In this document: positions 1-5,113 of the stretch, piece by piece | Position numbering within the stretch: position 1 is the stretch's first letter | Layout of the letters: every line of letters begins with the position of its first letter | Assembly: GCA_016927095.1 (NCBI GenBank) | Contig: JAFGNI010000346.1 | Location: forward strand, 1 to 6,942 | Direction of reading: 5' to 3' | Length of the DNA: 6,942 nt | Source: Anaerolineae bacterium | Lineage (GTDB): Bacteria; Chloroflexota; Anaerolineae; B4-G1; SLSP01 | Notes under the pieces: generated by a model | What the model saw: only the letters and a program-made list of their open reading frames with translations | What the model was told of the DNA's origin: nothing | The model's database searches: none | Position numbers and translations under genes: made by a program

Positions 1-577
1 ACTCGTAGAAAGGCGACGGCTCCGGCTGCCACGGCATCTCCCGCTGCATCCACGACGCCAGCCGCACGCGGACCGTCCGCTCGCGGCCTTCGCGCACGAC
101 GGTCAGGTCGACGCGGTCGCCGGGGTCGTAGCCCAGGATCAGCTCGTCGAGGGGCTGCGCTTCGCTGACGGCACGTCCCTCGACCGCCGTGATCACGTCG
201 TCGGGTTCCAGGCCTTCCTCGTCGGCAGGGCTGCCCGGCGTCACATCGGTGATCAACGCGCCCTCGCCGGTCATCACGAAGGTGACCCCGAGCCAGGGCC
301 GCCCCGCGAGATAGGGCATCTCGGGGAGTTCCGGTATATCCGGGATGTCGGGCATCTCCGGCACCGGCGGATAGGGGGACTCGAAGGGCATCTCGGGCAT
401 CATCATGCGATATGCACTGCGCCGGCCCAGTGCGTAGCCCAGCAGCCCACCCCAGACGCTGCTGATGACGCAGGTCAGGGCTAGGATGATCAGGCCCCCC
501 GCGATAGCGGCGGCCCATTTCCACCCGTTGTTCCGGCGGGTGCGTGAATCTCTGGATTCGGTCGTCTGCGCGTTCAT
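1..577 (-). CDS. Membrane-anchored PDZ-domain protein (C-terminal end cut by window edge)
   Basis: The frame stays open from ATG at 577 to the left edge (192 codons seen, no stop), so the C terminus is missing. Residues 1-20 are polar and basic. About 21-48 form one hydrophobic membrane segment. About 58-90 form a Met/Pro/Glu-rich spacer with repeated PEMP/PDIP units. About 94-174 form a PDZ domain, with the carboxylate-loop motif WLGVTF at 95-100 and the typical run ITDVTPGSPADEEGL followed by DDVIT. PDZ domains of this HtrA/RseP/CtpA type bind exposed peptide C termini. There is no room for a trypsin-like domain before the PDZ, so a standard HtrA order is excluded; a protease or second domain after residue 192 is possible. 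The start is fixed by AGGAGG at 585-590, 7 nt upstream. It lies 59 bp after the phospholipase D-family gene on the same strand and is probably co-transcribed. The membrane-bound PDZ identity is well supported; the full function is not known. Confidence 0.85.
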   Translation of the reverse strand, partial: MNAQTTESRDSRTRRNNGWKWAAAIAGGLIILALTCVISSVWGGLLGYALGRRSAYRMMMPEMPFESPYPPVPEMPDIPDIPELPEMPYLAGRPWLGVTFVMTGEGALITDVTPGSPADEEGLEPDDVITAVEGRAVSEAQPLDELILGYDPGDRVDLTVVREGRERTVRVRLASWMQREMPWQPEPSPFYE

Positions 578-584
578 ACTGTGA

Positions 585-590
585 CCTCCT
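585..590 (-). promoter_or_regulatory. Shine-Dalgarno site of the PDZ gene
   Basis: On the minus strand this reads AGGAGG, a full match to the anti-SD core, 7 nt before the ATG at 577. It is one of the two strongest ribosome binding sites in the window and fixes the start of a gene that has no stop inside the window. Confidence 0.8.
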
Positions 591-636
591 GGCGATGTAG
601 TGTCATTCACCGGCTATGTTTCCTACAAGGGTCATC

Positions 637-1725
637 TCAATCCTGGGCTGCCGCCACAGCGTAGACCCTTGCGAACTCGTCCATATAGGCCCGCGCGATC
701 TCCGGGCTGTGGATGATCAACACGTTCTCATCGTTGTTGTCGGCTGCACTGGCGCTGAAGTTGTAGGAGCCGGTCACGACGATGGCCTCGTCCACAATGA
801 GGGTCTTGTGATGGAGGAGGTAGGGATTGCCGTCCTCCAGGACGTCGACGCCGGCTTGCCGCAGCGCCGGGAAATCCGACCCCAAATCCGCCGTGTTGCG
901 GCTCTCCATCACCCCAGAGACCGCCAGACCGGCACGGTGCTGGGCGATCAGGACGCGGGCGATATCGTCATCGGTCATCACAAAGGCCATGAAGTGGATG
1001 CTGCGCTCTGCCTCCCTGATCAGATCGACAATGCGCTTCTCCGCGTCACCCTCCGCCTCGAAGATCGTCTCGACGCGGGTGCCGTTGAGGTCCAGCTGCG
1101 GATAGGGTGTGTTGTCGGGTGAGGTCGGGCCGAAGGCGCGATCCGCAAACATCTCCTCGAACTCCGCCGCGTAGTTGGCAGCCAGCTTCGTCGACTGCAC
1201 GAATACGACGTTGTTGTCGTGAAGGTTGGTGCCGTTCTCGGTCAGGTTCCAGGAGCCTGTCCAGACCTGATAGCCATCGACAATGACGAACTTGTTGTGC
1301 ATAAAAGGGTCGCGATCGTCGGTCACCACCGGTATCCCTGCCGCCTGCAGGGTCACCGGGCCCGCTTCTCCGGCGTAGTCGCTGTCGGTCACCAGCCGCA
1401 CGCGGACGTCGCGCGCGCTGGCGCGGACCAACGCGTCGGCAACGTCCGAAAGCTCGAAATCGAAGGCGGCGACGTCGACGCTCCGCGCTGCCCCATCGAT
1501 CAGCGCCACCAGTCTCTCGTCCAGCCCGCCTTTACCGGCCCCGGACGCCCCACTAGGCGCGGTGAAGAACACCTCGATGACGCCTCCTGGGTCTGGCTCA
1601 AGGGTAGGTTCGGCGCGCTTGCCAATGCCGACTAGGTCGCCGGCAGCCCAGACGATGACGATCAGGAAGAGGGAGAGCAGGAACTCCTTGAAGCCAAGCC
1701 GGCGCTCTCTGGACTGCTTGGTCAT
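637..1725 (-). CDS. Phospholipase D-family protein with two HKD motifs, N-terminally membrane-anchored
   Basis: This 362-aa protein carries both halves of the PLD fold. The first HKD motif has H143, K145 and D150 followed by GSWN at 157-160. The second has H305, K307 and D312 followed by GSYN at 319-322. The family forms a phospho-histidine intermediate and cleaves phosphodiester bonds in phospholipids or nucleic acids, or transfers phosphatidyl groups (cardiolipin synthase). Residues 14-35 form one hydrophobic segment after a basic start, so the catalytic part is probably exported and tethered. The protein is short for cardiolipin synthase, which usually has two N-terminal membrane helices; it looks more like a secreted PLD or Nuc-like enzyme with two domains in one chain. 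The substrate cannot be read from the sequence. Its ATG overlaps the stop of the preceding gene (ATGA at 1722-1725), which suggests translational coupling. Its own SD is weak and distant (AAGGA, 12 nt). Confidence 0.93.
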   Translation of the reverse strand: MTKQSRERRLGFKEFLLSLFLIVIVWAAGDLVGIGKRAEPTLEPDPGGVIEVFFTAPSGASGAGKGGLDERLVALIDGAARSVDVAAFDFELSDVADALVRASARDVRVRLVTDSDYAGEAGPVTLQAAGIPVVTDDRDPFMHNKFVIVDGYQVWTGSWNLTENGTNLHDNNVVFVQSTKLAANYAAEFEEMFADRAFGPTSPDNTPYPQLDLNGTRVETIFEAEGDAEKRIVDLIREAERSIHFMAFVMTDDDIARVLIAQHRAGLAVSGVMESRNTADLGSDFPALRQAGVDVLEDGNPYLLHHKTLIVDEAIVVTGSYNFSASAADNNDENVLIIHSPEIARAYMDEFARVYAVAAAQD

Positions 1726-2207
1726 GCTGGCGATCCGTCCTTGTCACGTGCCGGGTCAACGTCCGCTCTCGGGGTGGGGCCCTGCTCTGAGGCAGTGCGC
1801 GCCGCGAGCAACAGGGCTTGGACGGCCCTCTCCGGTGACGCTGCGTCTGCGCTCTGTTGGGCCATATGGCGCAGGCGCCGGCGCAGGTCGCTGAGCTGTG
1901 GTGCAAGCCATGCCCCGGCTTCATCGGGATCCAGCCCCTCCGTGGCGGCAGCCAGACGGACGATCTCGTGTTGGGCCCAATTGAGCAGCTGTCTGGCTGC
2001 CGCGTCGGGCAGGCTGCCGGTCAGGCCTTCATCCCCGGCGATACGCTCGTAGGCCTGTTGGGCGCGTGCCCGCGCTGCAGGGGAGAGCGCAGCGTAACTC
2101 ACCGCACCGGAAGGCGCCGGCGCTTCTTTGTTTTCCCGGGGCCGGGCGTTGGTCTCGCGCTTCATAGGCAGCCTCTCAGGCGAGCTTTCAGGCGAATATC
2201 TAGGCAT
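1722..2207 (-). CDS. Hypothetical helical, Ala/Arg-rich protein
   Basis: I do not recognise this 161-aa protein. It has no signal peptide, membrane segment or Cys motif. Residues 1-36 are polar and probably disordered (many Pro, Arg, Glu, Ser). About 37-140 are predicted by eye to be mostly alpha-helical and rich in Ala, Arg, Leu and Gln, with a Leu/Trp/His patch near LLNWAQHEIVRL. The tail is charged and Pro/Asp-rich. It is probably cytoplasmic. Two starts are possible: ATG at 2207, 4 nt after the phosphatase stop, with GGAG 9 nt upstream; or ATG at 2165 (147 aa), with GAGAGG 6 nt upstream. The longer form is given here. Its stop overlaps the ATG of the PLD gene by 4 nt, and its position between the phosphatase and PLD genes with almost no spacing argues that it is a real gene of the operon. 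A partner or regulator of a neighbouring enzyme is conceivable but unsupported. Confidence 0.75.
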   Translation of the reverse strand: MPRYSPESSPERLPMKRETNARPRENKEAPAPSGAVSYAALSPAARARAQQAYERIAGDEGLTGSLPDAAARQLLNWAQHEIVRLAAATEGLDPDEAGAWLAPQLSDLRRRLRHMAQQSADAASPERAVQALLLAARTASEQGPTPRADVDPARDKDGSPA

Positions 2208-2211
2208 CGAT

Positions 2212-2817
2212 TCACACTCCCGATTGACCTACGTGGTTGGCAAAGGCTTCGATGACCGCCAGCTGCGGTGGGGTTGGGCGGATGAAAGGGCGGCCTTGTC
2301 TGATGGTCTCCCAGGCTTCCACCGTCGTGGCGCCTTGCGAGACCAGATAGGCTGCCGCCATCGTGGGCGCGCGTCCTACCCCGGAGGCGCAATGGATGTA
2401 CACACCGTGCCCGGCGGCGATCTGTTCTGCGATGAAGCTGACCCCGCGCTGGAGGTCCGCCACGTCAGGCGCGGTGTCATCGGTCGTCGGCAGCCATAGG
2501 TAGTGGTCGAGGGCAACGCCGCGTGCGGCGTCATCCGACTCCTCGCGCATGTTGACGACGGCGGTCATGCCCTGCGCTCGCATGGCCGGTAAGCCGCGGC
2601 ACCTATGCTGGCCCCCCACATAGAGCTGGGGCGTAACCCTGCTGATGTGAGAGGGAGAGAAGCCGCGCAGCCGCCGCACTATCTTGTCCACGAGCCACAG
2701 CCACGTGGGACGTAGTCCATGCTCCACCATGCGGCGGTAGAGGATATAGGCAAGCTGCGCGGGGGGAAACGCCCTCAGACGCGTGTGCGTCTTGTAGACA
2801 GCGTCATTCCAGGCCAT
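2212..2817 (-). CDS. Dual-specificity/tyrosine-type protein phosphatase (CX5R family)
   Basis: This is a cytoplasmic cysteine phosphatase. The signature HCASGVGRAP lies at residues 142-151 (counting from ATG at 2817), with catalytic C143 and phosphate-binding R149 in the CX5R spacing. D113 or D114 in the TTDD run before it is the likely general acid. After the P-loop come a helix and RPxxRPTPxQLxxIEAF, typical of dual-specificity phosphatases. Known members dephosphorylate Tyr or Ser/Thr residues, or sometimes phosphoinositides or RNA 5' ends; the substrate here is unknown. About 50 residues before the core are helical and basic, with no export signal. Start choice: ATG at 2817 has CAGGA 4 nt upstream and lies 13 nt after the preceding stop. 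ATGs at 2841 and 2850 extend the same frame into the lipoprotein gene, but the first has only GGGAG 10 nt away and the second no usable site. There is no kinase gene in the window. Confidence 0.9.
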   Translation of the reverse strand: MAWNDAVYKTHTRLRAFPPAQLAYILYRRMVEHGLRPTWLWLVDKIVRRLRGFSPSHISRVTPQLYVGGQHRCRGLPAMRAQGMTAVVNMREESDDAARGVALDHYLWLPTTDDTAPDVADLQRGVSFIAEQIAAGHGVYIHCASGVGRAPTMAAAYLVSQGATTVEAWETIRQGRPFIRPTPPQLAVIEAFANHVGQSGV

Positions 2818-2830
2818 TTTTTCCTGTGGT

Positions 2831-3412
2831 TTAGTCGTCATCGCAGCCAAGCTCCCACACCCAGATCTGCCGCTCGATCGATTGACCGTCAGCAGACCAG
2901 ACCCTGACGGTCGCGGGCATCGCTTTGCAGAGGCGCCAACGCGCGGTCACCGTCAGACCCTCGACGATCTCGTGGTCCTCCAGCTGGGAGCGATAGGGCG
3001 GCGTCCCCCCTTGGACGTGGATGTCGAGGGTGCCCTCCCAGTCTGAGGTCCCCTCAACCTGATGCCAGGGTCCCAAGGTCCACGCCGGCTCCTCAAAGCT
3101 CAGCGGCGGGCCCGGCGGCACAGCCTTGGGTGTCGTGGTGGGCGTCGGGGTTGGGGTCTGCGTCGCCGTTGGCGTGGGCGTCGGGGTGAATGAGGCACTA
3201 CCGCCATCGGTGCCACCCTCTGGGGTCGCCGTCTCCAGTGGCGCCGGCGTCGGTTGAGTCTCGCCCGGGGAGATGTCGCCCCCCTCTGCCGGGGCATCCT
3301 CCGGCGTCGCGGTGGGTAACGTGCCGGGAGGCGCTGCGCCTGGAAAACCGGGGAAGTTGCAGGCAAGGCTGAGTATCAGCAAAAGCAGGATCAAGGCGCT
3401 GGTTCTCCGCAT
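2831..3412 (-). CDS. Small lipoprotein with Thr-Pro linker and C-terminal beta-rich domain
   Basis: This is a 193-aa exported protein. Residues 1-17 are a signal peptide (MRRTS, then a Leu/Ile core) ending in LSLAC, with C18 the likely lipidated cysteine. The -3 residue would be Ser rather than the usual Leu, so the lipobox is slightly atypical. About 19-100 form a disordered Pro/Thr/Gly linker with a TP-repeat tract at 76-95. About 103-190 form a compact domain rich in Trp and beta-forming residues, with C162 and C190, which may form a disulfide; it could be an Ig-like sandwich, but I do not recognise the family. The ATG at 3412 is chosen because AAGGAGG lies 4 nt upstream and the signal peptide begins there. 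The open frame extends back to 3562 but without a signal and into the deacetylase gene. It sits 32 nt after the deacetylase stop. It could be a wall-binding or substrate-binding accessory of the deacetylase; this is inference only. Confidence 0.85.
   Translation of the reverse strand: MRRTSALILLLLILSLACNFPGFPGAAPPGTLPTATPEDAPAEGGDISPGETQPTPAPLETATPEGGTDGGSASFTPTPTPTATQTPTPTPTTTPKAVPPGPPLSFEEPAWTLGPWHQVEGTSDWEGTLDIHVQGGTPPYRSQLEDHEIVEGLTVTARWRLCKAMPATVRVWSADGQSIERQIWVWELGCDDD
3128..3187. repeat. Thr-Pro coding low-complexity repeat
   Basis: This G/T-rich tract on the plus strand (reiterated GGCGT/GGGGT units) codes on the minus strand for an almost perfect alternation of Thr and Pro in the lipoprotein linker (residues 76-95). 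Such tracts are prone to slippage and length variation. Confidence 0.7.
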
Positions 3413-3416
3413 CGGT

Positions 3417-3423
3417 CCTCCTT
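3417..3423 (-). promoter_or_regulatory. Shine-Dalgarno site of the small lipoprotein gene
   Basis: The minus strand reads AAGGAGG, ending 4 nt before ATG 3412. It decides the start of the lipoprotein in favour of the signal-peptide ATG and against the longer open frame reaching 3562. Confidence 0.8.
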
Positions 3424-3444
3424 GATGACGTAGCCAGACGGGCG

Positions 3445-4488
3445 CTAGTTCGATTGGGGCAGCGATTCCAGGATATTGGCGAACTGGGTCTGGTCCCAGG
3501 CGCCCTTGATCCGGATTCGTGGCCACGTGTACGCGTTGTCGAGGCGCAACTCGTTGCCCCAAGCGGTCGTCACAGCGCCAAGATAGCCCGCCGATGCGAC
3601 AACGGCCTCCGTGGCAGGATCGTGGCGGCCCGATGGATAGCAGAAGAACCGGACCGGTTGGCCCGTGTGTGCCTCCACCGCCTCGCGCGCCCCGAGAATC
3701 TGGTACACGAGGAAGTCGTAGTCGCGGTTGGTCAGGTCATAGTGATCGCGTCCGTGCGCCTGAATCGACATCCCCGCATTGGCCATCTCCTGCATATCGT
3801 TCCAGCTCAGGTAGTTGGGTGCCTCAAAGTGGGCGGGCGTGGCCAACACAAAGAACTCCCCTATGAAGCCGTATTGCTGCAGCAGGGGAACCGTGTTCGT
3901 GTAGGCATCCTTGTAGCCGTCGTCGAAGGTCAGGACGATGGGACGCGGGGGGAGTGGCTTGCCGGTCGTCAGGCGCGCATGCACATCCGCCAGCGTGACG
4001 CTCTCGTAACCGGCGCTGACCAGATATTGCAGGTGGGATTCAAACCTCGACGGCGTGACGGTCAGGTCGACGCGGTAGACGTCAGCGTCCGGCGGCAGCT
4101 CCGAAATATAGTGGTACATCAGAATCGGCACGTTCACAGCCGCCGGCGGCGGCGGATAGGTGGGTGTGGGGGCCACGGTTGGGTCTTCAGCTGCGACGAC
4201 GCCGGCTTCGTCAGGCGCTGCCGCTGCAGGCGTTTCGGTTGGCGCCGGCGTCTCGGTCGGTGCCGCTGTCGCCGTGGGCAGTTGCGTGGGCGTCGTGGTG
4301 GGGAGATCCGTCGGCGCCACGGTCGCGACCGCCGTTGGCACCTCGGTGTCCGGGCTTTGGGCCGCCGTCGCAGCCGCTGTCGGAGCTGCGAGGGTCGCAG
4401 GCGCGCTCTCGAAGGCCGCCACGGACCGGCAACCGGTGACCAACACCGTCAGCATGGCCAGCATCAGCACAACCTGGCGCGATCTCAA
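3445..4488 (-). CDS. Polysaccharide deacetylase (NodB-type) lipoprotein, TTG start
   Basis: This is a 347-aa carbohydrate esterase family 4 protein, which removes N-acetyl groups from cell-wall or exopolysaccharide sugars outside the membrane. Residues 1-19 form a lipoprotein signal (basic RSRQ, hydrophobic core, LVTGC with C20 lipidated). About 21-118 form an Ala/Thr/Pro linker with PTETP repeats. The catalytic part starts with PILMYHYIS near 121-129, then TFDDGY at 187-192 (catalytic base D189, metal ligand D190), HGRDH at 245-249 (metal ligands H245, H249), and FCYPSG ending at 287. The preceding gene ends in TGA at 4487-4485, and the TTG at 4488 overlaps it as TTGA. CGGAG lies 7 nt upstream. 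Starting here gives a textbook lipoprotein signal, while the ATG starts further upstream (to 4626) add about 46 residues of NUDIX antisense-frame sequence without export features. The MYHYIS start resembles the PgaB/IcaB group, but the exact substrate is open. Confidence 0.92.
   Translation of the reverse strand: MRSRQVVLMLAMLTVLVTGCRSVAAFESAPATLAAPTAAATAAQSPDTEVPTAVATVAPTDLPTTTPTQLPTATAAPTETPAPTETPAAAAPDEAGVVAAEDPTVAPTPTYPPPPAAVNVPILMYHYISELPPDADVYRVDLTVTPSRFESHLQYLVSAGYESVTLADVHARLTTGKPLPPRPIVLTFDDGYKDAYTNTVPLLQQYGFIGEFFVLATPAHFEAPNYLSWNDMQEMANAGMSIQAHGRDHYDLTNRDYDFLVYQILGAREAVEAHTGQPVRFFCYPSGRHDPATEAVVASAGYLGAVTTAWGNELRLDNAYTWPRIRIKGAWDQTQFANILESLPQSN
4138..4401. repeat. Ala/Thr/Pro linker coding region of the deacetylase
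   Basis: This low-complexity region codes for about 88 residues, almost all Ala, Thr, Pro and Val, with PTETP and APT units. It separates the lipid anchor from the catalytic domain and resembles the linker of the next lipoprotein gene. Confidence 0.6.
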
Positions 4489-5075
4489 CCGGTCGCTCCG
4501 TCGCACTCGTGCTGCGCGAAGGCAGCCGCGGGATAGCCGGTTCCCCGGTTCTGGCACCATTGGGTCACCGCCCGGTACGTGGACGCGAAGGCCAGGGGCG
4601 GGAGATCCTCTGGGCTGAAGAAGCACGCGGCATCAGCGTCATCCGCAGCTGCCAACGTGCCATCGATCACCGTCCCCTCGTAGACAATGACGATATCGGC
4701 CCCGCGGGCGTGCTCTCGTCCGGCGATCACATCCACAACAGGTCCGACCTCCACCACCAGGCCGGTCTCCTCCAGACACTCGCGGCGCGCGGCGTCAGCC
4801 GGCGCCTCACCATAGTCGACGAAGCCGGCGGGCAAGCTCCAGTGTCCTGCGTAGGGTGGCAAGGCGCGCTGGACCAGCAGGAGGTTGTGGGCTGCATCGG
4901 TGACGAGGAGGGCGACGGCGACCTTGTGCTCGCGAAAGACTACGTGCTGGCAGACCGTGCAGTAGCGGCGCACCCTGCCAAAGGCCTGGCGGTCGACGAG
5001 CATCGCGCCACAGGTCGGGCAGTAGTTCAGCGCCGGACCGTGATTGTCGCCGTGTCCGTGGGTATCTGCGTCCAT
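4485..5075 (-). CDS. NUDIX hydrolase with N-terminal zinc ribbon
   Basis: This is a 196-aa cytoplasmic pyrophosphohydrolase. From ATG 5075: a His-rich start (residues 6-12), a zinc ribbon with C19, C22, C39 and C42 (CPTC and CTVC), then the NUDIX fold. The NUDIX box is complete: G84, E90, R98, E99, E102, E103, G105 in the GX5EX7REUXEEXGU spacing, with Cys at the first U position. The family hydrolyses X-linked nucleoside diphosphates such as ADP-ribose, NADH or damaged nucleotides. A zinc ribbon before the box recalls NudC, but the SQPWPFP NADH signature after the box is absent and the protein is shorter, so the substrate is open. The frame also allows GTG at 5081; neither start has an SD. 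A strong promoter ends 9 nt before the ATG, so a near-leaderless message starting at or just before 5075 is the best explanation. It is the first gene of the downstream run, and its stop overlaps the deacetylase TTG. Confidence 0.92.
   Translation of the reverse strand: MDADTHGHGDNHGPALNYCPTCGAMLVDRQAFGRVRRYCTVCQHVVFREHKVAVALLVTDAAHNLLLVQRALPPYAGHWSLPAGFVDYGEAPADAARRECLEETGLVVEVGPVVDVIAGREHARGADIVIVYEGTVIDGTLAAADDADAACFFSPEDLPPLAFASTYRAVTQWCQNRGTGYPAAAFAQHECDGATG
4496..4500 (-). promoter_or_regulatory. Ribosome binding site deciding the TTG start of the deacetylase
   Basis: The minus strand reads CGGAG, 7 nt before TTG 4488, inside the last codons of the NUDIX gene. Together with the TTGA stop/start overlap and the lipoprotein signal encoded right after, it supports translational coupling of the two genes. 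Confidence 0.6.
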
Positions 5076-5084
5076 TGTCACAGT

Positions 5085-5113
5085 ATTATCGACCAGCCTT
5101 GCAACGATATCAA
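5085..5113 (-). promoter_or_regulatory. Sigma70-type promoter of the NUDIX-to-PLD run
   Basis: Read on the minus strand, TTGATA (5113-5108) and GATAAT (5090-5085) are separated by exactly 17 nt; each matches the consensus at five of six bases. Transcription would start about 6-10 nt downstream, at about 5079-5075, so the mRNA would begin at or just before the NUDIX ATG. The -35 box overlaps the TGA stop (5112-5110) of the anti-sigma gene. It is of the housekeeping type and does not resemble a GGAAC/CGTC ECF promoter. Confidence 0.7.

Noticed and set aside
578..636. Possible promoter or terminator between the PLD and PDZ genes
   Set aside because: On the minus strand TTGTAG can be paired with GACACT at 18 nt, but the -10 match is poor. 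No stable hairpin with a T-run was seen.
616..1122. Plus-strand open frame opposite the PLD-family gene
   Set aside because: It lies wholly antisense to HKD-encoding sequence and shows no recognisable motif.
3413..3562. N-terminal extension of the small lipoprotein
   Set aside because: ATG 3412 has a near-perfect SD and starts a signal peptide; the extension is antisense-like sequence inside the deacetylase gene.
4138..4401. CRISPR-like or tandem DNA repeat in the linker regions
   Set aside because: The repetition follows Thr/Pro/Ala codons in frame and has no regular spacer structure; it is protein low complexity.
3454..4536. Long plus-strand open frame (360 codons) opposite the deacetylase
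   Set aside because: It is the antisense of a gene with clear catalytic motifs. Its translation is Arg/Gly-rich with no domain, as expected from GC-rich antisense frames.
4489..4626. N-terminal extension of the deacetylase to an upstream ATG
   Set aside because: It overlaps the conserved NUDIX frame, encodes Arg/Pro-rich sequence without export features and would bury the lipoprotein signal internally.
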